This document shows, piece after piece, positions 1 through 13,565 of a stretch of 64,000 bases of DNA. Source of the stretch: Eremophila alpestris peregrina (taxonomy: Eukaryota; Chordata; Aves; Passeriformes; Alaudidae). The notes beneath the pieces are model-generated. The model did not search any database, was not told the DNA's origin, and worked only from the letters and a program-made list of their open reading frames with translations. Positions within the stretch are counted from its first letter, which is position 1. The number at the start of each line of letters is the position of its first letter. The stretch spans positions 14,531,667 through 14,595,666 of the forward strand of contig WMCF01000015.1 in assembly GCA_009792885.1 (NCBI GenBank), written 5' to 3'. Both the position numbers and the translations under genes were made by a program.

Positions 1-3000
1 CAGTTTTGTTATTATTTGATAATTCAGTGTATAAACTTTAGGATTTTCTCTGAATCATTTTTAGCTATGTGAGAAAATAAGAGTAGACTAAAAATGATGG
101 CAAAAGTGAAAGCTTTTCTAAAGGCCAAAAGAAATAATGTTAATTACCCTTTCAAAAGTAAATCATTACTTGAATTGTGATAAAATGAGCCTTTTGGAGA
201 CTGTATATTTGTTTCAGCTCCAGGCATCCACCATTGACTGTTCTATTTGAAGCAATGTTGAATGAAGTTCAAGAGGCAAAGCTTTCACTGGGCGTCTCTT
301 CCCCTAAACTTTCAGCTGTAATTCTGCTGATTTTAATGCAAGTTATACCATCCTATTATATTTTTAAGACATTTTATCAGAGTTTTAAAATACTGAATTA
401 TGTAACTTGGCACTGGGACTTACCAGCAGATAGAGACAGAAAGTAAAACGGACTGCAGTCACCTCCATTTAAAGGAACAGTATATTTTCATTTTCATTTT
501 CAGCTATCCAGTGCTTCAGATGAGCTGCTATTTTTAGCAAAATGTACTAAAATTTACCTGTATGCCAGAGATCTTAGATCTTCCTGTGTAAGATGAATTA
601 GGTGGAATCAATGAGATGATGGCCTTTCTTTTTCTTTTCATGCTCCCCCTCTTATGCTGTGCAGAGAATTCCCTGTCCTCTCCTGTTCATATTATTAAGA
701 GGGATCAATATACATAACATACGATGAGGAATGTTCTTGCTCTGATTTTTCCTCTCATTCCCTTCCAAAACCAGAATTTCCCTGCTTTTATATGTGGTAT
801 GTAGTTCTTTACACTTGCCATGAAATTGTCCACAACTTTTTCAAATGTCCAAGAAGTTCCTCAAACTTCCCATGAAGTTGTCTACAGGTGGTGATTTTTG
901 TCCCAATTGTCACTTAGGATTTTTTGTTGAGACATTTGAATGTACTGATCCCAGATGAAGACAAGTGCCACAAGGAGAAGATATTCTTTTGTTGTGGGAA
1001 AAAAACCCCATCTGGTCTCCCAGTGTCACTTAGAAAGGAGATGTGGCTTCGCTGTGTGCAGATTCACACACTTGAAGCATAGAGGATTTTTGTAAGCATT
1101 TAAGTGTATCACTTGTGCTCACCAGCTCACACTCATGTGTCCATATGAGAACTTCTTTTTCCATAGTTCACCAACACTGTAAACTATTTGCCATCTTTAC
1201 CATGTATTAATTTTACTTTTAGTCTGTATGTAAATGTTCAAAAAAAGACAGTATTTCCTTAGGATGCTTTCATTACATTCATTTTTAAATGACCTTCTGA
1301 TGAAGAATATCATTGAGTTGAAGTAAAAACAATTCAATACAATTTCTGAAGCTCTATTGATGTAATAATCTATCGTAAAGCATCCGATTACTGCAAGCAT
1401 GCATGGAGTGAAAGTTTCATTTGAAATTGTGATAGAAATGTACACATAGCATCCAAACTTTTCCAGTTTTTGAAAGGTTATTGAACTCTAATATGCTCTA
1501 ATTCTCAATGGGAAATGAGCAATTAACTGAAGTGAAACACTTTTGTGTTTTTGAATGAAAAATGGGAAGAAGTGTTAGAGCCTTCAGAATTTTCAGTGTG
1601 CTTTCATACTGATTTTCCAGATAATTTTTCTTGCTGATTCTAAATGAGGGGTCAGTTATTTGTTTTTAATTTAAAATGGCCTGGTGGGTTGAAATTAGCC
1701 AAGTTACACAGAATTGCTATTGGTTTCCTGGTTGCATAAGCCTACCAGGAAGGTTGTGAGAGGTCATGCTGCCGGGGAGAGCGTGGCTGCAGTTTGGGTG
1801 TGCTCTGGCTGAACTAATCAGAAAAAAAATGTTTGTAAAGCAGGGAGTGGTTCTGTGTTAGTTTTTGCATGAGGAGAGGAACTACTTGCATCTATATTTC
1901 TGTTTTCTAAGGCAATGAGAGAAGACTCAGCAATTGGGTTATTTAGTGTCTTTTGCATTCCAATATGACTTTCATTTATAGGCACCTATAATATCTGTCT
2001 TTAGGTTCCTGTAGTACCATAGGCACACAGTTTTATGAAATTTGCAGAAGCAGTTTTAGGTCCCTGCTGTTCCATGTATTTTGTTAAAAGTAATGTAGCA
2101 ATTTGAGGAAGTGATAATTCTTCAAATGTAGTTCAATCCTGTTCTTGTCTTTGTAATACTTCCAGCAAACTTCATGCAAAGTCCTCTGCAAGAGGAGGTG
2201 TATTTGGAGTTGTGTTCTGGCTTTCCCTTGGAATCAGCATTCCTTTTGAAGAATATTCTTTTAGCTGTGAAAGGTAGATCTAGCTCTCCTGTAGATCAAA
2301 CAGAAATGGAGGAAGTGATTTAGCAAAGCAGCTATCGAACCCCTAATTTTACTGTGTAGAGATGCAAATTTCTGATTGCAGTAAATAGAATATACTGATT
2401 TTTTTATTCCACAGTTAGACACATGACACATCAGTGGAAAAAATCCTGTTCTCTACATGTTTGAAGGCTTTTATTAACTACTGCAGCAGTCTGCGTTATT
2501 GGGGTAACTGAGAAACAAGAGCAGAAAAATTGCACAAACCCCTGTTTCGTTAGATGCCCCAGAATATGGAAACTATGCGCAAACAAGAACTAAAATTACA
2601 CGTTGATGGCTTTATCACATCTATACTTCCTTCTGAAATTATGATGTTTCTGTTACAAACCCCACACACTTCTCAAAATGTTCTCAGATATTTTTTTGAT
2701 TACAAAATTTATATTCCATTAGACTATTTCAAACACAATTGTCTTGTGATATGAGTGGTCCCTTTTTTAGAACAATTGATCATAAAATATTTTGAACCAG
2801 CAACGAAAAATAGTTTATTTTGGTAAACTGTGGGTCTTTTAACATTCCTATTTAAATTCATGGTAGTGTTCTGTGTTAGAAAAATACAGAAGAGGGTGTA
2901 AGAATAATAGGTCTGCTTTTGGAGATCATGACCACAAAGCTGGGTCTTCTAATAAACAAAAAGTAGTGCTTTCTCTATGAGTTATGATAATTTGGTTTAT

Positions 3001-5382
3001 ATCCATTGCAGGATGCATTGAAAATAACCTGGCACACTGTAAAACACAAGGAGATCAAAGGCTGTGCACAAAGGCTAAATAATGACTTCCTTGCCTTTTC
3101 TGATGGTGAAGGCGTTGTCTTCTCCTCTACGTCTACAATACATGTCATGGGAAATGTGGGTGCTGGAAGGTGTTCAAGGCATTCCAGGATTACTAAATGA
3201 ATCAGTAGGGAGGGTTTTTGATTTTAGAAAGTTGATCCCAGTAATTTTTTCTAAAGAAAAACCCCAACATTTCTGTACACCAAGATACATAATTGGAAAT
3301 GCATAAGTTTTTTTAGTCTTGTTTCAAGATTGTGACTGCCCAACCAATAAATAGTATAATCACATCAGTGCTCAGTTTGCTGGTCTAGTGTACTCTGTGC
3401 TCTGAGTCAGTTTATTTGTTAAAACAGGTATATTATTTCTGAGCAAGAGGATTGCTTTTACCACTATATTAAATAATGTAGTCTTTAATTCAGAAGTATT
3501 TTTTGTGGAAGAGTGCAGTCTGCACTAGCATTTTATGGGGCTTATTTCAATGTTCTCACATTCAATGCACTGTTTTTCTTAAAGATTCATGGATTCATTG
3601 GAGTTGTTGTCCTGGAAATGGAACATGAAGGTCTTTAAATTGGATATTGGCTCCAACTAATTGAAACCATGTCAGGCTATTTAAGTTCTGGCTTTTTATA
3701 ATTATCAAGTTGAATGGAGTATACAGACTCATAATTCTTTACCATTGATTTAACTTTAATTTGTCAAATTTGATTGTTCAAAAAACCACTTTGGACTTGA
3801 TTCCTTCAAGGGAAGGATTAGGGTTAGACAAATGTTCTTAGGGATTTCTTCAGCCAGTGTCTGTGCATCTGCACAAAGGTTTGGGATCTGTGACACCCAA
3901 GAGAAACTTCTATCATTGTCAGGAAGGAATCAGAGTGTGATTAATGTTTTCATCAGGAACTTAAACAAACTATCAAAAACCACCAAGAGCTTTCTAGTAC
4001 AGTTTGTTAAAATTATTTCCTAGTACAGTTTATAATTCTTCAGACAATTGAGGTAGTTTATGCTGGCAAAAATTCAGTTTGCTAGGATATGTGTGACTTT
4101 TACAGCATCTGTGAAAGTCTGTTGTCATACAGGCAAGTGTCATTACAGCTCTACCTCTTTCCAGTGCAACTAAAGCTGAGTGGTTTTAAAAGTGCTATTT
4201 TAAAAACCTTGGTTGAAGTTGTCAGTAGATTTTTCTTCTGTTTCTTTTCTTTGTTCTGGGTTTTGAATGTTTTCTGCTATAGCACCTATGATTTCACAGC
4301 CCTCATGTGCTCCCAACTGGCAGCTAATTTTCAGCTCTTGAGCAATTGGTAAGAGAAAGTTTCACACTGGTATCTTCAGAAGAGTGCAGAGGTGATGTGG
4401 CCCTGTAACCACTGCCTGTTCTCTACTGTTCTGAATTTTGTGATCTTTACCTTTCCTTAGTTTTATAAATTTTAATTTCCTCACATACTAGATTTGTTTA
4501 AAATATTTTAAAATACATAAATATATCTATTAATTATTCCATTATAGTCTTTCAGGTACCTTAATAGGCATTCACACTCATGAGGATGTTCTTTAAATAG
4601 TACACTAACCATTTCGTAGTCTCCAGATTGCTTAGCACAACCAGGTGTATCATGCCTCTGATTTTTGCTCTAGCAATGTAACATACAGCTTAAGAAGCCT
4701 TTGTGTGACTATTTCCAGGCTGAATTTCACATCTTACTTCTCATTATGTGACTGATAGTCTATGCTGCTGTAGCCTTGGGAGGTATGAGGAAATTGCAAC
4801 AGAAAGATAAGAAATTCAACTGTTTCCCACATGCAGCAGTCAAATATATTAACAACTGAGTATTTTGTCCCTTCCATTTGGTTAATTTGTGAATGAAGAC
4901 ATGAAAAAGAATTTTGTAATTGGAGCAAGGCTGGGAAATGTCTGCATTTAAGGCAATGCCAGAAAAGGCTATGTGACTCTCTAGTGCCCTAAAGAGTCAA
5001 GTTCTGGGTTCTTTCTTGATCTGGCTTGGCATATCCCTGGTTACCTACCAACCAAATGGAATTGCCTTCTCCCAGCCCTAAGACCCGCATGGCTCTATGT
5101 GCAGGGATGGCTTTGCTGCATTTATGGCATCCCAGGGAGGCAACTCTTGCCACTCTCAGTGAGGTCTGAAGCATGAAGGTTGACAGATTTAGATATAGTA
5201 GTAGTAGTAGAAAAAAAGCTCTTGGCACTTGTGTAGTCTCTTGGTCTGAGTTGTCTGTAACGGAGGCAGAGTAAGACACTGCCCTACTTTCAGCCGATAA
5301 CACTGGAGCTTTCAGTGATCAGATTCAGGCTAAGATGGTTTTTTTTTCTGAACTTAAGGGTTTTTTTGTTGTGTTTTTTGGT

Positions 5383-5418
5383 NNNNNNNNNNNNNNNNTT
5401 TTTTTTTTTTTTTTTTTT
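5383..5418. other. Assembly gap of 16 N followed by T(20)
   Basis: Sixteen N at 5383-5398, followed at once by 20 T (5399-5418) and preceded by T- and G-rich sequence (5335-5382). The gap is most likely a homopolymer that could not be resolved; its true length is unknown. Confidence 0.97.
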
Positions 5419-8400
5419 GCAAGAGACCTCTCATGAAGTTGGGAGAACAAACAGGATTTGTTACATCATTTATGGTGATCTTTGGGGATTTGAAGTGGTA
5501 ATTTTTTAATGAAAAAAATAAGTTATTTTTGTTCCCTGAGCCAGAACAGATGATACCTGAACAATATTGTGTATTGATTTACAGATGCAATGATATCTGT
5601 GATTTAGCTTATGTATTTTGTGATCAGGGTCTTTTTTGTAGAAATATATTCCTAAGAAAATGTAATAAAACTATTTCATATCAGTCATCAGGAATGCCCA
5701 ACTTGACTCATTTATCTAGTATTAAGCAAGGATGTGCAAATATGACATGGGAAGTGAGATCACAGAAGTTCATTACAAAGTAATGAAATGTCTCCTTGGT
5801 TGATTTACAAGAGTGGGCTGTAATATGAAAAATTCCACTTACAGAAGCAGCTTCATGATTTGAGTGGGTTATTGCATAAAATACAAGTAGAGTAACTGAA
5901 TGTGGGAAGTGAGTCAATTCAGTAGTTTAGAATGGGATTAGGATTTCGATCAACTGTTCTGGTGGTGCTGACTCACTGTGACCTTACGCAAGTCGGTCAA
6001 GTTTTCTACATATCAGCAGCTCAGCCTAAAAATATGCTATTCCTCTCACCTTTGCTTGCAAGTTTTCACTGTTGCAAATGAAAGGGCAGAAGTACCTAAA
6101 AAAACATAAGAAATTTTTCAATCCTGTTCTTAAAACACTTTTTAGTTTCTCTGAGTTGCATTTTCCTCTTTTATTAGTTTTGCAGTGTCTTTCTCTGCTG
6201 TGCTGTGAAGAGTTTTATAAGGGAAAGAATTGTTTCTTTGCCTTATTTTACAATTAAAGCAACTGTTTTGTAAAATAATTAGCAAACACAAACAAAAACA
6301 TGAATAGCTTTTCTAATCCCCTTTGATAATGTTTAACACTGGCATTTTAGTTACCATGTTATTTGTGCCAGAACAAACTGCGCAGCCTCATCTTGCTTAA
6401 TGGGAGGGTATTAACTTAACAAATTAGTTCCTAAGTGATCATTTTACATCATTTAATATTAATTAATATTTTATTATTAAAAAAGGTAAAATCATTCAGA
6501 TAAAGTGAGATAACTTGTATTTAACCGGGCAGTTGAAATTCCTGACTAAAAACCACTCATTTTCAGAGAGTTAATGTGGCAAGTAAGTTTTTTGCTCTTG
6601 AATTTTGTTGATACCTGCTGCTGCTGCCCTCATTTGTCCGCTCCATCATTTTTTGTCATGAGATACCTTGCCCCATTCTGAGCTTTTTTATTTCTTCCAC
6701 TGTTGATTTAATGAGTCATCCTGACAGCAAAGAAGTTTGTTAGCTGGGGATTAAGGCAAACAGGAATGTGAAGCTTTTGCTTGGGGGTTAGAGTGACTGC
6801 ACATTGGGTTACTGCTTGGCTGTTATGCTTTTGTGTCAAACACTCCCATAATGTGCACCAACTTTCAAGTCTGGGCAAGTCCTTAACAATACTTCTTTTG
6901 GTTTTAGTTCTGTTCACAGATTGTAGGAAGGCAGGACTTTGACTTGGTAATGTATTACTTGCGAAAGTACTAAGGGGGAAAAGGTTGGAGAGGAACAAGT
7001 CAGTGGGCTGTAGTTCAGCCTTGCTTGGCAACTTTAAGACTCCTGTCTTTTCCTGGCTGTATTCTCTTGGCAAGCTCTGACTGTATAACAGTGCTGTCAA
7101 ATGCATTTGTGTAAATATATGTGTAAAAATAATTAATATTTGAAATATATTCTATTATATAGCAAAAATAGAATATATGAGAGTAAAGCAATAGAAAGTC
7201 TGAATCAATGTAGCTGAATAACAACAAAATATGTGGCACACCAGTTTGTTAAAATGCTTAGCTGAGCTGTATCTTCTACGTAATTAGAGCTATTTATACA
7301 GCAAAGAACCACTTTCACCTGTTTTCTCCTTTATTATGTTGTGTACAGTACAAATCTAATAAATATGTATATACTTACCTTGAAAAAAGCAAGGGCTTTT
7401 CACAAGACCAACTTTTTTGAATTATTTATGATACTGGCTGATGTAAGTAAGGGAAAAGAAAGATTGACCATATTTTACACTAAAAAAAATAGGAACTTGT
7501 CTTTCAATAACAGTAAAGCCTGAGCATCGTCTTTCATGTATGGAAAATTCAAAAATATGTGTAAGAGTAGAAGTTATTAACCACATATAACTTAGCAACT
7601 TGCCTGAGCAAAAATCTTTACACTTCTGTAATTTAGCAATTGAAAATGTCAACTTTCAGTAAATTACTGCCAAAGCTCTTCTCTACATTTTCTCACTAAA
7701 TGTCAATTTGAGACTGTTCTGCTTTTCTACAACAAAATCTTTGTAGAATTGAAAGGATAACTTACAATACTTCTTCCTTGAGTCTCAGAAATTTCAGATT
7801 TTGACACTGCAGTTGTCCACACGTGTACGTTCTGTAGTTATAGTATTTATGCTATAAAGGCTCAAAAACCTACTGCAGAAATGCACTTACTTCCCCCAGC
7901 CTGGGTGCTTGCACTGCTGTGTGCTGCTGGGCTGCACTTGAGCATTGCATCACGCTACTACCCCCGCGTGGTCATTTGCTATAGAACAATTCTTATGAAA
8001 GGAAGTGAGAGTTCTTGTCGATTACTTTAAAGGCAGGGATAATTTTTAGAGCGACGCTGTGTTTGTTTTATCTTTATTTAAGACATTAAATGGAGAGTAC
8101 TGGGAAACTGCAGAACTCAGCATGTGTTCTCCTTTTCACATAATAGTGTGACAAGATATTGCTTAGGAAGAACTACCTTTTCCAACAGTTTTTATGGCTT
8201 TTTTAGAGAAACAACACCTGGAAATTTCAGGCATAGATTCAAAAGTAATTCTAATAAGCTGTAAAACATAAACCAGAATGTATACAAACAATGTTGACTT
8301 GAGATTTCATTGGTATCAGCTGTTCTGTATTAAAATACTAGGCACAGTATTTATTCTCAAAGCAGGTTTATGTGCAGAAACAGTGTATGCATTGGAAGTG

Positions 8401-11400
8401 TCTGTGACATTCTGCTATGTAAAAGAGTGGAGTAAAGAACAAGGGTACTCAGAAAGAGGCTTCAAAACTGTTCATTGTTTCCTAGTAATTTCTTGCTGTC
8501 ACAATGTGTAATAAATTTTGAAATATTTACAATGTATTTTTGAAACACTGCAGAAAACTTGCTTTGCAGTGATTTGTTGCTTCATAATGATGTATTTTAT
8601 AACTAATCAAGGATTTAATAATTTTTGTGCATGGTAATGATGTTCCTTTTAATCTAGTCATCATTGTCATATCTAAATTTAAAATCTTATCAAAATTCCT
8701 TACAAGTAGTGCTGATTTTGGTAGTGGAGCTGTCTTTGTGTCTTGCATTGTAAGCAAACTCATTTGGTTATTGGGAGTGTATGTTCTCACCTGTATGTGG
8801 GTTCCATGAAAAGGGGATATTTTGTTCCTTCCTATGTACTGCTTCTATGCTTTCTCCATCCTCACTATTAGTGCAATTCTAGAAGGATTAATTATAGTCT
8901 TTGCCAACCACTGAGGCCTGGACTGAATCTGCTGCATTTTTCATGTAGAAATTAACACTGTGTACTATGCCAGGGCAGTTTGTGGAGAGGGATTTTTCTT
9001 CTATCAGTTTCAAAAACCTGTCTTAATCTTCACTAAATAGAAAAAGGCGGTAATGATTTCTTACTCAAATCCTGATTTGTAGAAAAGAATACATGAATCA
9101 TTCTTAAGAGGTGTGAAAAAAAACTGTATTAATATTATCCAACAATTGTTCTGAAATAAACAGTGCTTTCCACTTTTTTCATTTTTCCCCCACGTTTTAC
9201 TGCTCACATATCCATTTATAGCTCACAGGTTCTTTTTTTTTCATACTAGAGGTATGCTACTGAAATTTTAAAATTGGTTGTATTTTTACTTTTTTGTCAA
9301 AATTCTTCAGACAACAGCTTAGAACCAGCTTCCAGCTTTCCTTAGAACAGGAATGTTCTACTTTGATATAAAGCACATCTCCTCACTACTGTAAGCAGTC
9401 TCCTGTTTAATACTGGTGGAGCTTGCTTATCCAGAAAGATGTCCTTACTCTTGATAGTGCACATTCTCTCTGTGGTTCAATATTGATCCTGTTTGCTTAT
9501 TGAAAATGTTTCTAGGTAGGTGACTTAAACAGCTCAGCTGAACTGTATGGTTTCAGGGACACCATAGAACCAATAACAAATTCATGCAGAGACTCCAAAG
9601 CATAATTTTTCTGAGTAATTGATTATTCATAATAAATACTGTTGTTCATATGAATATTGATTATTCCTAGCATATCTGAATGGCTGCTGTGAACTGGAGG
9701 TTGTAGTCTCACATTGTGAGAGACACTTGTTGATCTGTGTGTGACTTTTGCGAGCATTTTCAATGATGCTCAACTTAATAATCTTTTTATTCATTGCCCT
9801 TCTTTTGTGCCAGTTCTGCTTTAAGAGTCCTCTTTCTCATTTCACTCATATTACACCACCTTTCTCTTTCCATTTAACTATCTACAGTTTCTTCTGGCAT
9901 TCAAACGGAAATGTAACTTTTGTTGGGACTTAGTTTAAAACGGACATATTCCTTCCTCAGGGTGGTTTAGTAATTCCTTGTTTTGTGCCCTGGACCAGAT
10001 TCAGCCCATTTTGGGTCCAAATATAAATGGCATCAAAGGGATGCTCCAAGCCACAGCAGGAGCATCTTGCCTTCATCTTTGGTGTTTAATGCAGCAGAAA
10101 GTAAAACTAGAATATTCTTTAAAAAAACCCTACTAAATAGTTCCTTGCCTTCAGTCACTGTGATTTATGTATCAGAATATTAATTTTTAGTTATGTTTTT
10201 CATTAACCTATCATCCCATTAGAGTCTTTAATAGAGGATTATAAGTAATAACAATTTTTAAAATTGTCTATATTTGAACTGTAAAAATTGCAACAATAAC
10301 CAGCCTAACTAGCAAGTTACAATGTGTACAGATGGCCTAATTGTTTGAGAATCATCTCTTTGGTGAGATTAAAAATAAAAAGGGGGAAAGGAAAAAAACC
10401 CGAGTATTAATCACGTTTATTCCCAGACTTCTTGCTGGTATAAGACCATATCAGAAATCTGGTTGGTAGAACTGAGTGATAAGTTCAGGTGATTACTCAG
10501 GTGACTCAAAAATTAACTCTTGATATGGGTGCTTTGACTTTGTTGTCACAACTCTTTCATCCAGGTCTTTGTGATCAGCAACTCTGTCTATTGTGTGAAA
10601 CCAGTTAATAAGCTCATGGTACCTCTGTGCAAAGGAAATTCTCAACCAGTCTTTTTTTCTTAAAATATTCCACTTAACGGGGTTTTCTAACAAGAAAAGC
10701 ATTATAAAAAGTAGCTAGAATTATTTTTCTTGGAATTAGGATAGCATAAGACCATAATTACTTAGCCTTGTCTTTGGAGCCTGGCTAATTTAAAGGAGAG
10801 TGAAGATCATCCTGTAGTTTTAAATACAGCTTAGATCTGATTAATATATGTTTAATTACTTTAGCTGGTTTTCTATGGCTTTTTCTACGTGTGGAGAAAG
10901 TTCTAATGTATCTCAGCCTGCAGTGCATAGATAATGGGATGCTCTGGGTCAGAAGTTTTGCTGGGTGGATTTGGTGCTCAGGAGACCTCCCACGTCTTTC
11001 TGCTCCAAATCAGTGGTCCCAAGGCATGCACGTTGTGCATCAATCATTGCAGCATCTAAGGGTATTGTCTCAGCTCAGACTTAAATACCGTTGGCTCCTT
11101 GACCTGAAGCACTCCATAGTGGCTGCACCCTCCCTTCCATGACTGCCATGGTGTAGGAGACAGCAAGATTTTCTAGGGTGTATCTCACAAAGTCCTTCAG
11201 CTCTTGTCGTGGGGAACAGATGGCAACTCCAAATGTTCCTTTAGTACTTAATGCTTAGAAATGGGAGGAATCTCAGAAGTTTATTGTACCTGTGTGAAAC
11301 ACAAGTAAGCAATTATGAGGATAAAAGTATTTTAAGCAGAATAGAGTAAATATCAAAGAAACCTGATCAGGAAATCTTAGAGGAAATCTGATTAACTGGA

Positions 11401-12189
11401 TCTGTTTTTAAAAATATTTTCCACCCTTTTCACATTTATTTGAAAGGCCAGTAAAATAAATAGGGCACTTGATCTGCATTCCGGAGGAGAGTAGAGCTTC
11501 TCACTCATAAATGCTGTTGAAGATGGTGTGAGAAACTTCATTGAGAAGTTTCAGAGCATAATCATTTTACCTCTAGGGCTGTATGTTATTACATGATAGG
11601 ATAGAAGACTTCCATAACATACATCTTCTGTGGAAAACAATTTTCTGTCTTTGCTCTGTTTATAAATATTTCTAGGTGTAAATTTGGTTTGGGCATTGAT
11701 TGGCTGATTGTGAATGACTGTGATCAAAAAGAACAATCTTACTACTCATTTAATAGCTCTGTGTTTATATTATTTTCTCCTGCTGAAGAGTTTGTGTGAT
11801 TCTAACAAAAGAAAGTTGGAGTGTACCAAGTAAGAACCATAACAATTGTCCTATCAAGTGCTTTGTCATTAAAAAGTACTGTGGGTTAGTAACAGCCTTT
11901 GGGTGAATTTATTGATGTTTTGCATCTGCATCATTTTCCTGCCAAAACACTTTATGAGTTTGAAGTGCAACAAGAAAAGTTTACACAAGTGAATCCATTT
12001 TAGTGGTAAAGAATCTCTGTAAGTGAAGGCTTTACAAACATCTTAGGAAAACGCCTTTGGGAGTAGTTCAAGGACGGCTGACAAAGACAGATGAAACTTC
12101 ATTCAAATAGAAGGAAAAGAAAGACGGCGTATTTTTGTAATGACGGGTCATGTGAAAACTCAGATTTTAGGGCCCCCATTATTCTGTCT

Positions 12190-12892
12190 AGGGATTCTGT
12201 CATTGGAAACTGAACAGGCTGGAGGCTGACTGATTGGAAAGCAGTGTGGCAGAGGAAGGTCATGGCACCGTGAAGACCAACAGGATGCTGGGCTGTGTTT
12301 GGGAGGATTGCCAGCAGGTCAAGGGAGGAGATCATCTACTCATCCCTGGTGAGGACACACCCAGAGTGCTGTGCCCAGTTCTGGGCTGCTCAGTACAAGT
12401 CAGACATGGACCTGTTGGAGAGGGTCCTGTGGCAGGCCATGACGATGATTAAGAGACTGGAACATCTTTGGTATGACAAGAGGCTAAGAGATCTGTGGCT
12501 GCTTATCCTGAAGAAGAGAAGGCTGAAAGGGATCATATGAATATATACAAACATCTGAGGAGTGTAAGGAAAACAGTCAGACTCAGTGGTACCCAGTGAC
12601 AGGACAAGAGGCAATGGGCACAGACTGAAATACAGAAACCACAACATTTAAACACAAGAAAAAGACTATTTTTTACCCTTTTTTTTTTACCCTCCCTCTT
12701 TTGAGGGTGATTGAACACTCAAACAGGTTGAACATTTGCCTGGGAATCTCTGTCCCTGGAGATACTCAGATGTATGTATGGAGATACATAAATATTCTTG
12801 GGCGAAGTGCTCAAGATGACTGCTTGGTGAGGTGGGCTGGACAATATGGATCTCCAAAGATCCTTTCCAACCTCAGCTGTTCTGTAATTCTG
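12190..12892 (+). mobile_element. CR1 LINE, 5'-truncated copy, + strand
   Basis: About 700 bp match the recalled 3' part of CR1: segments such as gccagcaggtcaagggagg, gacatggacctgttggagag, cccagtgacaggacaagagg (12594-12613) and ggatctccaaagatcctttc appear in the order found in CR1 3' ends. The 3' tail reads tgttctgtaattctg, a decayed form of the CR1 terminal repeat. A T/A-rich stretch at 12665-12700 interrupts it. No intact reverse-transcriptase frame; open frames here are repeat-derived. Start is approximate. Confidence 0.88.
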
Positions 12893-13504
12893 CAACAGCT
12901 GTGCTCCTTAATTGTAAATATTGGACCTGAACCTACAGTACCAGAATTAGTTATAGAGTACAAGTATTTAAAAAGTTCTTTGCTACATCATGTCTCTAAA
13001 ATACAGTTTTTTGTCCTGTAGCTTTGTTTACAAGTCTGTTTTTTGACATTCTTTCCTATAATTCTCATCTGTAAGAAAAAAAATTGTTAATGAGTTTATA
13101 GTTTCACTTTTATTACTTCTGAAGTCCCTAGCTTTAAAAAAGCCATTTCTGAACTTTTTTTTTATAAAAATTAAATGCTATCTCTAGTGAGATGTTTAAT
13201 AAAATGGTTAGAAATCACAACAAGACTCATGTGGAGAAGAATGAAGAAGGTGGTTTTTGTTCAGTATGGAGATCATAGAACACACAGTAACTGATTTGTC
13301 TTAGGTCATACATAAAATCTATAGTCAAACTGTTTAAAAGTGACTGGTATTTTAACAAAGGTTAAAGGGAGTCAATGGATAGGATCGTATTGTTCCATTT
13401 TTTATCTCTTCAAAGAAGTGATAAAGATGCTAAGAACTTATTTCTTAAAACTACATTGGCGCGATACTGAAATTTCCTGACATTGTATCTTTACAAATCT
13501 TTTG

Positions 13505-13565
13505 TATGTTTTGGACTAAATAAAGCCTCTAGGTCCCTTCTAACTGAACAGCTCTATTCTATTCT
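13505..13565 (+). mobile_element. CR1 3' tail fragment
   Basis: ttggactaaa, then ctctaggtcccttctaactg and ctattctattctac (about 13510-13565) match the last 50-60 bp of CR1 (ggactagatgatct...aggtcccttccaac...attctattct). Only the tail is recognisable, typical of very short CR1 insertions. Confidence 0.7.

Noticed and set aside
6708..7106. 132-codon minus strand open frame in intron 1
   Set aside because: No recognisable domain, no codon-use or motif support, and the overlapping frames are equally open.
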